This document shows, piece after piece, positions 13,242 to 20,001 of a DNA stretch of 31,269 nucleotides. The stretch is from a virus. The translations under genes were made by a program, and so were the position numbers. The notes beneath the pieces were generated by a model. The model was given only the letters and a program-made list of their open reading frames with translations, did not search any database and was not told the DNA's origin. Each line of letters opens with the position of its first letter. The stretch's first letter is position 1. The DNA lies in the IMG/VR virus record IMGVR_UViG_3300009149_000169, positions 1-31,269 of that record; one strand, written 5' to 3'.

Positions 13242-14393
13242 TTGAAGTTTGAGGACTGTATAAATTCTATTGTGTGCGAAGAAATAAAATTTAAGCAGGA
13301 TACGGCTGAGCGCAAGAATTGGTTTACTGGAATGTCGTTTTCACATCCAGCTAAAATGATTTTGGGTTTGCAGATATACCTTATCGAGCGATATTCCAAA
13401 GTCGGCGAGACCATACTTGACCCGATGGCCGGTAGCGGCACGGCCTTATTTGGCGCGACAATAGGCCGTAATGTCATCTGCGTGGAGCTGGAAAAGAAAT
13501 TCTGCGATATGATGGAGAAAAACTGGCAAAAGATAAAGAGTAAGGGTGCGATGCTCGGCTATACTATGGGCGAGGCTGCAATAATTCAGGGGGATGCAAG
13601 GCAGTTGCCGAAGGTGCTGGCAGACACCTGTATTTTTTCACCTCCATACGCAGAAAGTAATCAAGAAACATCTCAAAAAAAACGACAATGGGAAATAGGC
13701 AATAGTTTTGGTAAACAAATATTTACAAAACTCAACAACCCCTCCAACATTGGCAATCTAAAGTACGGCTCGATAGACAAGATAATCTCAAGCCCGCCGT
13801 ATGAAGGGAGCATATCAGGTCAGGAGCTTCCTGAATCAGAAAAACTGGTTGAGCGTAAATCAGGAAAAGAAAAATGGGGCAAGCATCTTCGGCTCGGCCA
13901 ATCGCAGCTTACCAAATACGCCGACGCCGTTATTACCTCGCCGCCGTATGAAGAAGCACATAATAAAAAAATTGGTGGAGTTACTAATAAAGATAGGCCC
14001 GACCTAATACCTTATTCGTGGACAAAATCAGATACCCAAGACAACATCGGCAACTTAAAATCCGACAATTACTTGGCGGCTATGCTTGAGGTTTATCGGG
14101 GCTGTTTTTCCGTACTCAAGGATAACGGGCTTATGGTATTAGTTGTTAAAAATTTTATCCGCGATAAGAAAATTATCAGGCTTGATACCGATACCACAAA
14201 GCTCTGTGAGGCCGCAGGATTTACACTGAAAGAAAGACTGAAAAGGAAATTAACTCAGCAGTCATTTTGGCGGACGATTTATTATCAAAAGTATCCGTCA
14301 GTGCCAAAGATAGAATATGAAGATGTGCTGGTTTTTAAGAGGGCAGATGCCCTTGTTTGGAACGGAGTCGTGAAAAATGAGCAGAAGGAATGA
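13242..14393 (+). CDS. DNA methyltransferase with three SPPY motifs
   Basis: 383 residues from TTG 13242 (GGAG 9 bases upstream). Motif I is D60-P-M-A-G-S-G-T (AdoMet binding), with the acidic motif II at V-E-L-E (81-84) and G-D-A-R (117-120). Catalytic motif IV, S-P-P-Y, occurs three times (133-136, 184-187, 233-236); one is normal for amino-methyltransferases. The order I then IV, and the S-P-P-Y form, fit amino (N4-cytosine or N6-adenine) methylation. No restriction partner is nearby, so it is probably an orphan phage enzyme that protects DNA or regulates. The second and third SPPY lie in a region with little other motif support, so which is catalytic is unclear. It overlaps the replication gene by 17 bases. 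Confidence 0.85.
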   Translation: MKFEDCINSIVCEEIKFKQDTAERKNWFTGMSFSHPAKMILGLQIYLIERYSKVGETILDPMAGSGTALFGATIGRNVICVELEKKFCDMMEKNWQKIKSKGAMLGYTMGEAAIIQGDARQLPKVLADTCIFSPPYAESNQETSQKKRQWEIGNSFGKQIFTKLNNPSNIGNLKYGSIDKIISSPPYEGSISGQELPESEKLVERKSGKEKWGKHLRLGQSQLTKYADAVITSPPYEEAHNKKIGGVTNKDRPDLIPYSWTKSDTQDNIGNLKSDNYLAAMLEVYRGCFSVLKDNGLMVLVVKNFIRDKKIIRLDTDTTKLCEAAGFTLKERLKRKLTQQSFWRTIYYQKYPSVPKIEYEDVLVFKRADALVWNGVVKNEQKE

Positions 14394-15219
14394 ATCTTAT
14401 GTGCCTTTGCTTTGTGATTATCCTGATTCGGAGAAGATAAACAAGGTTAGTGAAGGCGCAGAGGCTATGTTTTGCCGCTTGCTGGCAAAGTGCGATGACG
14501 AAGGGAATTATTACGGTTCACCGAAACGGTTGCTCGGCAAGCTCTTTGCCTTGCGTTACGAGAATGGAACGATGACGGCCCGAAAAGTGTTACGTTGTCG
14601 GGACGAACTTGTTACGGCCACGTTGATAACTCTTTACGAACACGAGGGGGTTGAATATGTCCACATAAATAGTTGCAAAAAGAGTTTGCGAAAGGATGTT
14701 GCGGTCAAAGTGTGTTTTCCCGAATTTACAGAACCATTGGTTACACAAAATACGACAGTTAAAGAACTTAACGAAACCGTAACGGGTACGGGACGGGTGC
14801 GGGCCGAACACGTAACACCAATCCAATCCAATCCAATCCAATCCAATCCAAAAGAAAAGACGCGTTTCCTCGATTTTATTTTTATCTCCAAAGAGGAACA
14901 TTCAAAACTGATAGCAAAATTCGGGGAATCCCGAACCGCTAACCTCATTGAGGAATTGAACACCGGCATTGGCTCGAAGGGTTATAAATACAAATCTCAC
15001 TATTTCACGATATTAAGCTGGGCGAGGCGTAACGATAAAGAAAATCCCCCAGAGCCGCGACGTGGCGAAACCCCAAAAGAAAACCGCAAGAGGGTTCGTG
15101 AGGATTACGAGGCTTATTTGCGAGCCAAAACAACGCCTGCCCTAAAGGATTTGAGAAAGGACAAAGGCCAGATTTCGATAGCACATTGGCTGATAGACGA
15201 AATTTTGAAAGAAAGGTAA
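14377..15219 (+). CDS. Phage replication initiator / replisome organiser (DnaD- or O-like)
   Basis: 280 residues; AGTCG-type upstream sequence only, but the start overlaps the methyltransferase end. The N-terminal winged-helix region (about 1-120) reads L-L-C-D-Y-P-D-S-E-K-I...A-E-A-M-F-C-R-L-L-A-K-C-D-D-E-G. A low-complexity linker (I-Q-S-N-P repeat, 150-158) leads to a C-terminal region F-G...G-S-K-G-Y-K-Y-K-S-H-Y-F-T-I-L-S-W-A-R-R, typical of phage initiator proteins that bind the origin and recruit helicase. No helicase or loader gene is recognised nearby. Confidence 0.75.
   Translation: MSRRNESYVPLLCDYPDSEKINKVSEGAEAMFCRLLAKCDDEGNYYGSPKRLLGKLFALRYENGTMTARKVLRCRDELVTATLITLYEHEGVEYVHINSCKKSLRKDVAVKVCFPEFTEPLVTQNTTVKELNETVTGTGRVRAEHVTPIQSNPIQSNPKEKTRFLDFIFISKEEHSKLIAKFGESRTANLIEELNTGIGSKGYKYKSHYFTILSWARRNDKENPPEPRRGETPKENRKRVREDYEAYLRAKTTPALKDLRKDKGQISIAHWLIDEILKER
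14818..14850 (+). repeat. Pentanucleotide repeat, (ATCCA)x6 preceded by CCA
   Basis: Six perfect ATCCA units at 14821-14850 lie in the linker of the replication initiator. Because 5 is not a multiple of 3, gain or loss of one unit changes the frame; the current number gives IQSNPIQSNP. It may serve as an iteron-like origin inside the initiator gene, as in lambda O. Confidence 0.85.
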
Positions 15220-15245
15220 CTTTGAAAGGGTTTTGAAATTTGAAA

Positions 15246-15286
15246 GGCGGGGCACGGATGGAGGGCAACGGAGTGCCCGCCCCGCC
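15246..15286 (+). other. GC-rich hairpin before a small membrane gene
   Basis: GGCGGGGC (15246-15253) pairs perfectly with GCCCCGCC (15279-15286); an alternative register extends to GGCGGGGCAC/GTGCCCGCC with one bulge. It ends just before the GGAAAGGAG ribosome site of the gene at 15301. There is no T-tract, so it is more likely an mRNA-stability or translation element than a terminator. Confidence 0.5.
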
Positions 15287-15300
15287 GGAAAGGAGAACGA

Positions 15301-15447
15301 ATGAAACCACCAGCAAAATGGGTCGTGTTTGTATTGACTTTAGGCATTGCTTATATAGGTGCCAAATGGAGCGGCTGGTCTGAAAATACAATGTGTTTAT
15401 ATATTATTGTGTGTTTTATTATGCACATTTACTGGAGGCAGAAATGA
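15301..15447 (+). CDS. 48-residue small membrane protein
   Basis: ATG 15301 follows AAAGGAGA by 6 bases. Two hydrophobic segments (WVVFVLTLGIAYIGA and MCLYIIVCFIMHIYW) flank a short polar turn: a helical hairpin. It overlaps the next start by ATGA. Function unknown. Confidence 0.65.
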   Translation: MKPPAKWVVFVLTLGIAYIGAKWSGWSENTMCLYIIVCFIMHIYWRQK

Positions 15448-15509
15448 CCGACCCGAATATGATTTTAGGCGGATGCTGGAAGTGGCGGTGGACGCCCTTG
15501 ACCAAATGA
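15444..15509 (+). CDS. 21-codon frame, possibly frameshifted remnant
   Basis: ATG 15444 has a good ribosome site (GGAGG) and overlaps the preceding stop (ATGA), but the frame ends after 21 codons. The overlapping -1 frame continues sensibly from DFRRMLEVAVDALDQMNQIA to TGA at 15530-15532. One product could therefore arise by frameshift, or a base error or mutation has split a 30-residue gene. The N-terminus M-T-D-P-N resembles M-V-D-P-N of the next gene. Confidence 0.35.
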   Translation: MTDPNMILGGCWKWRWTPLTK

Positions 15510-15534
15510 ACCAAATCGCAAAGGAGAAATGATT

Positions 15535-15672
15535 ATGGTTGACCCGAATATTGCAATGACAATTGAGGGATTAACAGAACAAATGGCAGTCAATAACCTT
15601 ACTCAGAGCATACAGGTTTTGGGAATAGCTCTAATTCTTCTTGGAATAATGTTCGCCTTGCGACAGAGATAG
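15535..15672 (+). CDS. 45-residue single-span membrane protein
   Basis: ATG 15535 follows AAAGGAGA by 7 bases; the stop is TAG 15670-15672. A polar N-terminus (MVDPNIAMTIEGLTEQMAVN) precedes one membrane helix (IQVLGIALILLGIMFAL) and a basic end (RQR). Function unknown. Confidence 0.65.
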   Translation: MVDPNIAMTIEGLTEQMAVNNLTQSIQVLGIALILLGIMFALRQR

Positions 15673-15676
15673 TTTA

Positions 15677-16129
15677 ATGGCTAAATCCCTAAATAGTTCA
15701 GCTAAGCGCAAGGCGTGGAATATGTTAAGCCGTTACATACGGATTAGGGATTGTCTTGCCACGACTAACTTTCCTTTTGCCGGTCTATGTAAAACGTGCC
15801 TCAAAAGGTTTCACATAGATTTTCTCGATGCCGGTCATTTATTTGCAGGTGGCGGCAATGCCAAGACGTTCCCCAAAGATGACAGGCAGATATGCGCACA
15901 GTGCAGAATCTGTAATCAGGGCAGAGACGGGCGGCATAAGAAATTCAGAAAAATTATGGAGGAGCGATACGGAAAAGAATTAGTTGCGCAATGGGAGATA
16001 GACGGCAAAAAAGTAATTCACGATAATGAAATGGACTTTGGCGCCATTGAAAAAAAGTACAAAGAGAAGTATTTGGGACTTTTACGCGATGCGGGGTATC
16101 GAGATTATGACGACCACAGGAATAGTTAA
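15677..16129 (+). CDS. NinG/Rap-like recombination nuclease
   Basis: 150 residues. It reads A-W-N-M-L-S-R-Y-I-R-I-R-D, C-K-T-C (about 37-40), D-A-G-H (55-58) and C-A-Q-C...C-N-Q-G-R-D-G. This is the Cys/His arrangement of the NinG/Rap family of lambdoid phages (Holliday-junction-type recombination nuclease). The W-x-x-(L/F)-S-x-Y-I-R-x-R-D start is characteristic. It complements the annealing protein and nuclease of the recombination module. No clear ribosome site; the start sits 4 bases after the previous stop. Confidence 0.8.
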   Translation: MAKSLNSSAKRKAWNMLSRYIRIRDCLATTNFPFAGLCKTCLKRFHIDFLDAGHLFAGGGNAKTFPKDDRQICAQCRICNQGRDGRHKKFRKIMEERYGKELVAQWEIDGKKVIHDNEMDFGAIEKKYKEKYLGLLRDAGYRDYDDHRNS

Positions 16130-16143
16130 GGGAGCGTAGCGAA
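16130..16143 (+). repeat. GGGAGCGTAGCG leader, copy 1
   Basis: GGGAGCGTAGCG(AA) directly precedes ATG 16144. The same leader precedes the next two genes (16345-16358 and 16545-16558). It contains the GGAG ribosome site. Confidence 0.8.
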
Positions 16144-16356
16144 ATGAAAACAAGATATAAATACATTCACTTTGAGCAAACAATTCTTAACGGCTTTTGG
16201 AATTGTATAAACAATAAACACGGAACTGTCTTGGGTACGGTTTCGTATTACAAGCCCTGGAGGCATTACGTTTTCAATGCCGAATGTGAAGATGTTGTTT
16301 TTAGTCGGGACTGCCTTACCGATATTCTTGACTTTATGAACCAATTAGGAGCGTAG
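16144..16356 (+). CDS. Conserved small phage protein (YKYIHFE...W..YVF...CL.DI family)
   Basis: 70 residues: K-Y-I-H-F-E, then L-G-T-V-S-Y-Y-K-P-W-R-H-Y-V-F and V-F-S-R-D-C-L-T-D-I-L-D-F. I recall this combination from many phage proteins of unknown function, often next to replication or recombination genes. Stop TAG overlaps the repeated leader. Confidence 0.7.
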   Translation: MKTRYKYIHFEQTILNGFWNCINNKHGTVLGTVSYYKPWRHYVFNAECEDVVFSRDCLTDILDFMNQLGA

Positions 16357-16358
16357 CG
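16345..16358 (+). repeat. GGAGCGTAGCG leader, copy 2
   Basis: TTAGGAGCGTAGCG immediately before ATG 16359; the TAG in it also ends the preceding gene. Confidence 0.8.
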
Positions 16359-16556
16359 ATGGCGACAACAATCAAATTGCAGCAAGCTCGGAAAAGAGAA
16401 TTTAAGATAGGGGATTATGATTTTACGTGCCCCAAATGCCGAAATGTTTTTATGGTCGTACAGATATATTATTCAGTTACTATCTTACTTAGTTTTGAAT
16501 GTCCTAAATGTGGGAAAAATATTTATTTCTCAAAGTTTGTGTTTAAGGGAGCGTAG
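16359..16556 (+). CDS. 65-residue zinc-ribbon protein
   Basis: C-P-K-C (about 24-27) and C-P-K-C-G (48-52) form a typical zinc ribbon, with a hydrophobic strand region between them (VVQIYYSVTILLSF). Basic N-terminus. It may bind nucleic acid; no specific family. It starts from the repeated leader. Confidence 0.65.
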   Translation: MATTIKLQQARKREFKIGDYDFTCPKCRNVFMVVQIYYSVTILLSFECPKCGKNIYFSKFVFKGA

Positions 16557-16558
16557 CG
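16545..16558 (+). repeat. GGGAGCGTAGCG leader, copy 3
   Basis: AAGGGAGCGTAGCG immediately before ATG 16559; the preceding gene stops at the TAG within it. Confidence 0.8.
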
Positions 16559-16756
16559 ATGTTAAGCAAAGATGGTTATAAATTACGAGAGGCAATAGCC
16601 GAGGCAGGTTTTGAAATAACGCCAGATGAACTTGACGAGGCATTATTAGAAGCCCACGAAAGAATTGGCGGTGGCAAATGTCGCTTTTGCGGAAAGGGCG
16701 ATGAAAATACAGAATTAAGATATGGTATGTGTTTCAAATGTTTTAGTAAGCCCTAA
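16559..16756 (+). CDS. 65-residue protein with C-terminal zinc ribbon
   Basis: A helical N-terminal half (KLREAIAEAGFEITPDELDE) is followed by C-R-F-C-G-K...C-F-K-C, a small zinc ribbon. It starts from the repeated leader and is the last gene before the terminase promoter. Function unknown. Confidence 0.65.
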   Translation: MLSKDGYKLREAIAEAGFEITPDELDEALLEAHERIGGGKCRFCGKGDENTELRYGMCFKCFSKP

Positions 16757-16790
16757 AGGGAGTTGCAAAATAAGCGAAAAAGTAAAAGCC

Positions 16791-16819
16791 TTGAAAAATA
16801 AACGGCCTTTTGGTATAAT
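16791..16819 (+). promoter_or_regulatory. Strong sigma70-type promoter of the terminase operon
   Basis: TTGAAA (16791-16796), a 17-base spacer and TATAAT (16814-16819). The predicted start is near 16826, only about 3 bases before ATG 16829, and no ribosome site lies between them. The packaging operon thus appears to begin with an essentially leaderless mRNA. Confidence 0.85.
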
Positions 16820-16828
16820 GCGAGTGTT

Positions 16829-17296
16829 ATGAAGAAAGAAGCTACAAAGACCAAGTCGGCAGGGGACAAACTAAACCCTCTACAACGGGAGTTCTGTAAG
16901 CTTTTTGCAACCGATAGAGAGTTTTTTGGCAATGGCGTTCAGGCTTACGCAGAAGCTTATGACATAGATTTAAGCACAAAGGGGGCTTATCAATCAGCGA
17001 AAGCAGCGGCAAGTCGGTTGTTAACCAATGTTAACCTTTTGGCTTACATCAACAAACTACTTGATTTATCTTTGAACGAGGCGCACGTTGACAAGCAATT
17101 GGCTTTTCTAATAACTCAAGATGCGGACTTTGGGGCCAAGCTGGGGGCAATAAGAGAGTTTAATGCTTTAAGAAAACGTATCACGAAGAAATTTGAAGGA
17201 ACGATGAACATAACTAATTCATTATTGGATATGGTTGATGGTACAAGTAAAGGTAAACTCCCTGACGCAAAAGAGAAAAAAGACGCTCGGAAATAG
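16829..17296 (+). CDS. terS: Terminase small subunit
   Basis: 155 residues. The N-terminal region L-N-P-L-Q-R-E-F-C-K-L-F...N-G-V-Q-A-Y-A-E-A-Y...A-A-A-S-R-L-L-T-N-V-N-L-L-A-Y-I matches the helix-turn-helix pattern of small terminases (x-L-T-x-K-Q-x-x-F...A-A-x-x-A-G-Y...A-x-x-L-L). It recognises the packaging site and recruits the large subunit, which follows at once and overlaps by about 59 bases. The start codon has no ribosome site and lies just after the promoter -10 box. Confidence 0.85.
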   Translation: MKKEATKTKSAGDKLNPLQREFCKLFATDREFFGNGVQAYAEAYDIDLSTKGAYQSAKAAASRLLTNVNLLAYINKLLDLSLNEAHVDKQLAFLITQDADFGAKLGAIREFNALRKRITKKFEGTMNITNSLLDMVDGTSKGKLPDAKEKKDARK

Positions 17297-18779
17297 GTGG
17301 TGGCGTCTTAACAACCTCTATTGGATAACAACCGAGCAAGGGGAGAAGATTCCATTCAAACTCAACAAGGTTCAGGAGATTCTTTATTTTGCTTTGTGGT
17401 GGCTCAACGTAATCCCCAAGAGCCGCCAGCACGGAATCACTACGTTCATAGCCATATTCTTATTGGATGCCTGTCTGTTTAATTCAAATGTCCGGGCAGG
17501 CATTATTGCTCACAAACTCGCGGACGCCAAAAAGATATTCAGAGACAAAATACATTTTGCTTATGATAGACTACCAGCGGATGTAAAGGATGCAAGACAG
17601 CTTATCAAAGACGATGCTCAAGAGTTGTTATTTAGTAATAACTCAAGCATTTACGTTGGTACATCTATGCGGTCGGGGACGCTTCAATATCTTCACGTTT
17701 CAGAGTATGCTTGGCTTTGCGTCCACGCCCCAAAGAAAGCAAAGGAAATCAAAACGGGGGCAATGGAGACAATACACAAGGAGGGTGTGATATTCGTAGA
17801 GAGTACAGCAGAGGGCAATTTCGGTGACTTCAAGGATATGTGTGATGTGGCTGAAACCAAAAGACAGACAGGCGATGCATTAAGCCCGATGGACTACAAA
17901 ATACACTTCTTTGCCTGGCATCAGAAAGACAGCAACATAACAGACCCGTCCTTCGTAGAGACACCAAAGCAGCTACATAAGTATTTCGACAAGCTCGAAA
18001 AGATATTCGGCAAGGTAATCACGCCCGAACAAAGGGCTTGGTACACCCAAAAGAAGAAAAGGCTCAAGCATGATATGTTCAAAGAGCACCCATCAACTTA
18101 CGAAGAAGCATTTATCGCCAGCGTAGAGGGTGCATACTATGCCGAGGAAATGGCACAAATGAGAGAGGAAGGACGTATTTGCAGAGTGCCGCATTTACCT
18201 CACTACCCTGTCCATGCAGTTTGCGACCTCGGACTCAGTAGTAGGATGCCCTGGATATTCTTTCAGGCTGTCGGTTTGGAAGTTCACATAGTCAACTGTT
18301 TCAGTCTATCGGAAAAAGATGATATAGCTGGCGGTGCGGCGTTTTATAAAAGAATGTTAGACAACTACCGCGAGAAGTACCAATACAGCTATGGTCAATA
18401 CTTCTGTCCCTTTGACATTTCAAAAGGCGAAATCGGTACTGGACAGGCAATTTATGATACATTCAAGCAGCAGGGCATCAAATTTACAGTCTTGGACAGA
18501 GAGAAATGGGTGATAGACGGCATCCAAAGACTCAGGAACTTATTTCCCAGGATTTATATTGACGCTGATAATTGCCAGCCTGTAATAACAGCTTGGTCGA
18601 GTTATCACCGGGAATGGATAGAAAAAGATGGTGTTTATGACGAACATCCGGCCCACGACAAACCAAGCCACTATGCAGATGCCGGCAGATACCTTACATT
18701 GGCATTGAAAAAAATAAGCTCCGGCGGTATGACCGCCGAAGAAAGTAAGGAAATATGGGAACGGCACAAGAGGCCTTAG
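17238..18779 (+). CDS. terL: Terminase large subunit (ATPase and nuclease)
   Basis: 513 residues from ATG 17238, overlapping the small subunit. The adenine/Walker A region is K-S-R-Q-H-G-I-T-T (about 61-69), Walker B with the catalytic acid is L-Q-Y-L-H-V-S-E (about 150-157), and V-E-S-T-A-E-G (about 188-194) is the coupling motif. E-H-P-S-T-Y-E-E-A-F precedes the nuclease domain, where the acidic residues D (CDLG, about 330), D (CPFDIS, about 393) and H-x-A-D-A-x-R-Y (about 478-485) match the RNase H-like fold. It pumps DNA through the portal. No strong ribosome site is present; translation is probably coupled to the small subunit. Confidence 0.95.
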   Translation: MVQVKVNSLTQKRKKTLGNRWWRLNNLYWITTEQGEKIPFKLNKVQEILYFALWWLNVIPKSRQHGITTFIAIFLLDACLFNSNVRAGIIAHKLADAKKIFRDKIHFAYDRLPADVKDARQLIKDDAQELLFSNNSSIYVGTSMRSGTLQYLHVSEYAWLCVHAPKKAKEIKTGAMETIHKEGVIFVESTAEGNFGDFKDMCDVAETKRQTGDALSPMDYKIHFFAWHQKDSNITDPSFVETPKQLHKYFDKLEKIFGKVITPEQRAWYTQKKKRLKHDMFKEHPSTYEEAFIASVEGAYYAEEMAQMREEGRICRVPHLPHYPVHAVCDLGLSSRMPWIFFQAVGLEVHIVNCFSLSEKDDIAGGAAFYKRMLDNYREKYQYSYGQYFCPFDISKGEIGTGQAIYDTFKQQGIKFTVLDREKWVIDGIQRLRNLFPRIYIDADNCQPVITAWSSYHREWIEKDGVYDEHPAHDKPSHYADAGRYLTLALKKISSGGMTAEESKEIWERHKRP

Positions 18780-18793
18780 GAGATTAAGAAATG
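18751..18793 (+). repeat. 43-base leader repeat, copy 1
   Basis: AAATATGGGAACGGCACAAG through AGGAGATTAAGAAATG: the 3' end of the large terminase gene plus the ribosome site and start of the next gene. It is repeated with about two changes at 19397-19439 and more loosely at 19083-19127. Confidence 0.85.
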
Positions 18794-19084
18794 GGAGACA
18801 GTATTGAAATTAAAGGCATTAGGACCAAAGAGCCTTTTGATGAACGGTGTGGTTATGCGAAGTTTATCGAGTTGACAGGGGATAAAATTGTTGACCAATA
18901 TGCTGTAACTGATTTACTTGCTGCAATGTGCGGTTACATACCTATTGACCATTTAAGCGGAGTTATATTTATATTTCACCCACTCGGCACCGCAGGTACA
19001 GGATTTTTGGAAGATGGAGAGAAATCTACATTTGCTTGGAAATATGCTTATAAGAAATACCAAAAGTCGAAAGGGATTGAATAA
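18791..19084 (+). CDS. Hypothetical protein after terminase
   Basis: 97 residues; TTAGGAG lies about 9 bases before the ATG, within the repeated leader. It contains I-E-I-K-G-I-R-T and a hydrophobic I-P-I-D-H-L-S-G-V-I-F-I-F-H-P-L-G segment. Not recognised. Confidence 0.6.
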   Translation: MGDSIEIKGIRTKEPFDERCGYAKFIELTGDKIVDQYAVTDLLAAMCGYIPIDHLSGVIFIFHPLGTAGTGFLEDGEKSTFAWKYAYKKYQKSKGIE

Positions 19085-19127
19085 ATATGGGAAAGACACA
19101 AGAGACCATAGAAAGGAGAATTTTATG
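19083..19127 (+). repeat. Leader repeat, diverged copy 3
   Basis: AAATATGGGAAAGACACAAG...GAGACCATAGAAAGGAGAA...ATG begins at the stop of the preceding gene and provides the AAAGGAG site of the gene at 19125. It is a looser match to the 18751 and 19397 copies. Confidence 0.65.
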
Positions 19128-19433
19128 ATTAGAAGACATATTATGTGGCCTCCGTTTGGAAGGCCGTATATTGATAAAGATTTGGACGAGGATTCCGAGG
19201 AATACAAAGCCGCCTATAAGTTAAATAGGCACCTGTTGCGAACATACGAAGCCCTGTCCGATGAAGAAGTTTACGCAATATCATTGGATATGACTCACGA
19301 ACTTGAGACGGGGAAACCCAAATCATCTAAAGAAACAAGGCTAAAACTCGCAATGGTAGCATTACTTGAAGCTGTTGATGTAATAAACAAGATAAGAAAT
19401 ATGGGAACGGCACAAAAGACCTTAGGAGATTAA
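19125..19433 (+). CDS. Hypothetical helical protein
   Basis: 102 residues from ATG 19125, fixed by AAAGGAGA 7 bases upstream; the longer frame from 19014 overlaps the previous gene. It is helical and acidic (DKDLDEDSEEYKAAYKLNRH, LKLAMVALLEAVDVINKI). The C-terminal residues are encoded by the repeated leader. Not recognised. Confidence 0.6.
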   Translation: MIRRHIMWPPFGRPYIDKDLDEDSEEYKAAYKLNRHLLRTYEALSDEEVYAISLDMTHELETGKPKSSKETRLKLAMVALLEAVDVINKIRNMGTAQKTLGD

Positions 19434-19439
19434 GAAATG
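19397..19439 (+). repeat. 43-base leader repeat, copy 2
   Basis: AAATATGGGAACGGCACAAA...AGACCTTAGGAGATTAAGAAATG, about 41 of 43 identical to 18751-18793 but read in a different frame upstream (ends ...TLGD). The ATG it supplies at 19437 opens only a 13-codon frame; the next real start is at 19453. Confidence 0.85.
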
Positions 19440-19452
19440 ATAGGAGACCATA

Positions 19453-19596
19453 ATGGAAAAGATAGATTTAAACCCTAATGAACTGTCGATAGATAGGCTT
19501 GAGCAAGTTACGGTCAAGCTCAATGAAATCGTGGACTGGATAAATGCACTTGAAGCTATTGATATTAAGTTTGGCACAGAGACAGATACAGAGTAG
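19453..19596 (+). CDS. 47-residue hypothetical protein
   Basis: ATG 19453 with AGGAGACC 6 bases upstream; stop TAG 19594-19596. The product is acidic and helical (LSIDRLEQVTVKLNEIVDWI). Not recognised; it resembles small accessory proteins in terminase-portal intervals. Confidence 0.55.
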   Translation: MEKIDLNPNELSIDRLEQVTVKLNEIVDWINALEAIDIKFGTETDTE

Positions 19597-19607
19597 GAGA
19601 CCTTAAA

Positions 19608-19718
19608 ATGAAGTGGCTTTTAATCGTAATGATTATTTATTTGGTGATTTCGTGGCGGACCGTCGTATCGTTTTATATGTGGATATTCAGCGGCCATAAC
19701 GATAAGTGGCTACCGTAG
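19608..19718 (+). CDS. 36-residue membrane peptide
   Basis: ATG 19608 follows TAGGAGACCTTAAA, a leader repeated before the gene at 19747. The peptide is one membrane helix (WLLIVMIIYLVISW) with an aromatic second half (VVSFYMWIFSG). Function unknown. Confidence 0.55.
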   Translation: MKWLLIVMIIYLVISWRTVVSFYMWIFSGHNDKWLP

Positions 19719-19746
19719 GCGCAGATGCAGATTAGGAGACCTTAAA

Positions 19747-19971
19747 ATGGGAATATTTGAAGAACTTTTCGGGCAATCGCCATTGAGCTTAGGCTTTTCC
19801 CAACACCTGGCCGCGATTGACCCTTTTATCTTCTATGCGCCGCCACCAGATATACCAGATTATGAAAGGTTGAGTAAGCGTAAGAGAGTGGAAAGTCGTG
19901 AAGTTAGTCCAAAAGAATCTGTTCGCAATGCTGTTCAAGCGGTTAAAAACGCACAAAATCTTTTAACCTAA
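19747..19971 (+). CDS. Hypothetical protein
   Basis: 74 residues; leader TTAGGAGACCTTAAA before the ATG matches that of the previous gene. Proline- and aromatic-rich middle (DPFIFYAPPPDIPDYERL), a charged segment and a helical end (SVRNAVQAVKNAQNLL). Not recognised. Confidence 0.55.
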   Translation: MGIFEELFGQSPLSLGFSQHLAAIDPFIFYAPPPDIPDYERLSKRKRVESREVSPKESVRNAVQAVKNAQNLLT

Positions 19972-20001
19972 CTTCTTGCCGATAAGCAAATTAGAATAAA
20001 A

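Noticed and set aside
14818-14850. Possible CRISPR array
   Set aside because: Units are 5 bases with no spacers, inside a coding linker; the Cas4-like nuclease fits a phage recombination gene.
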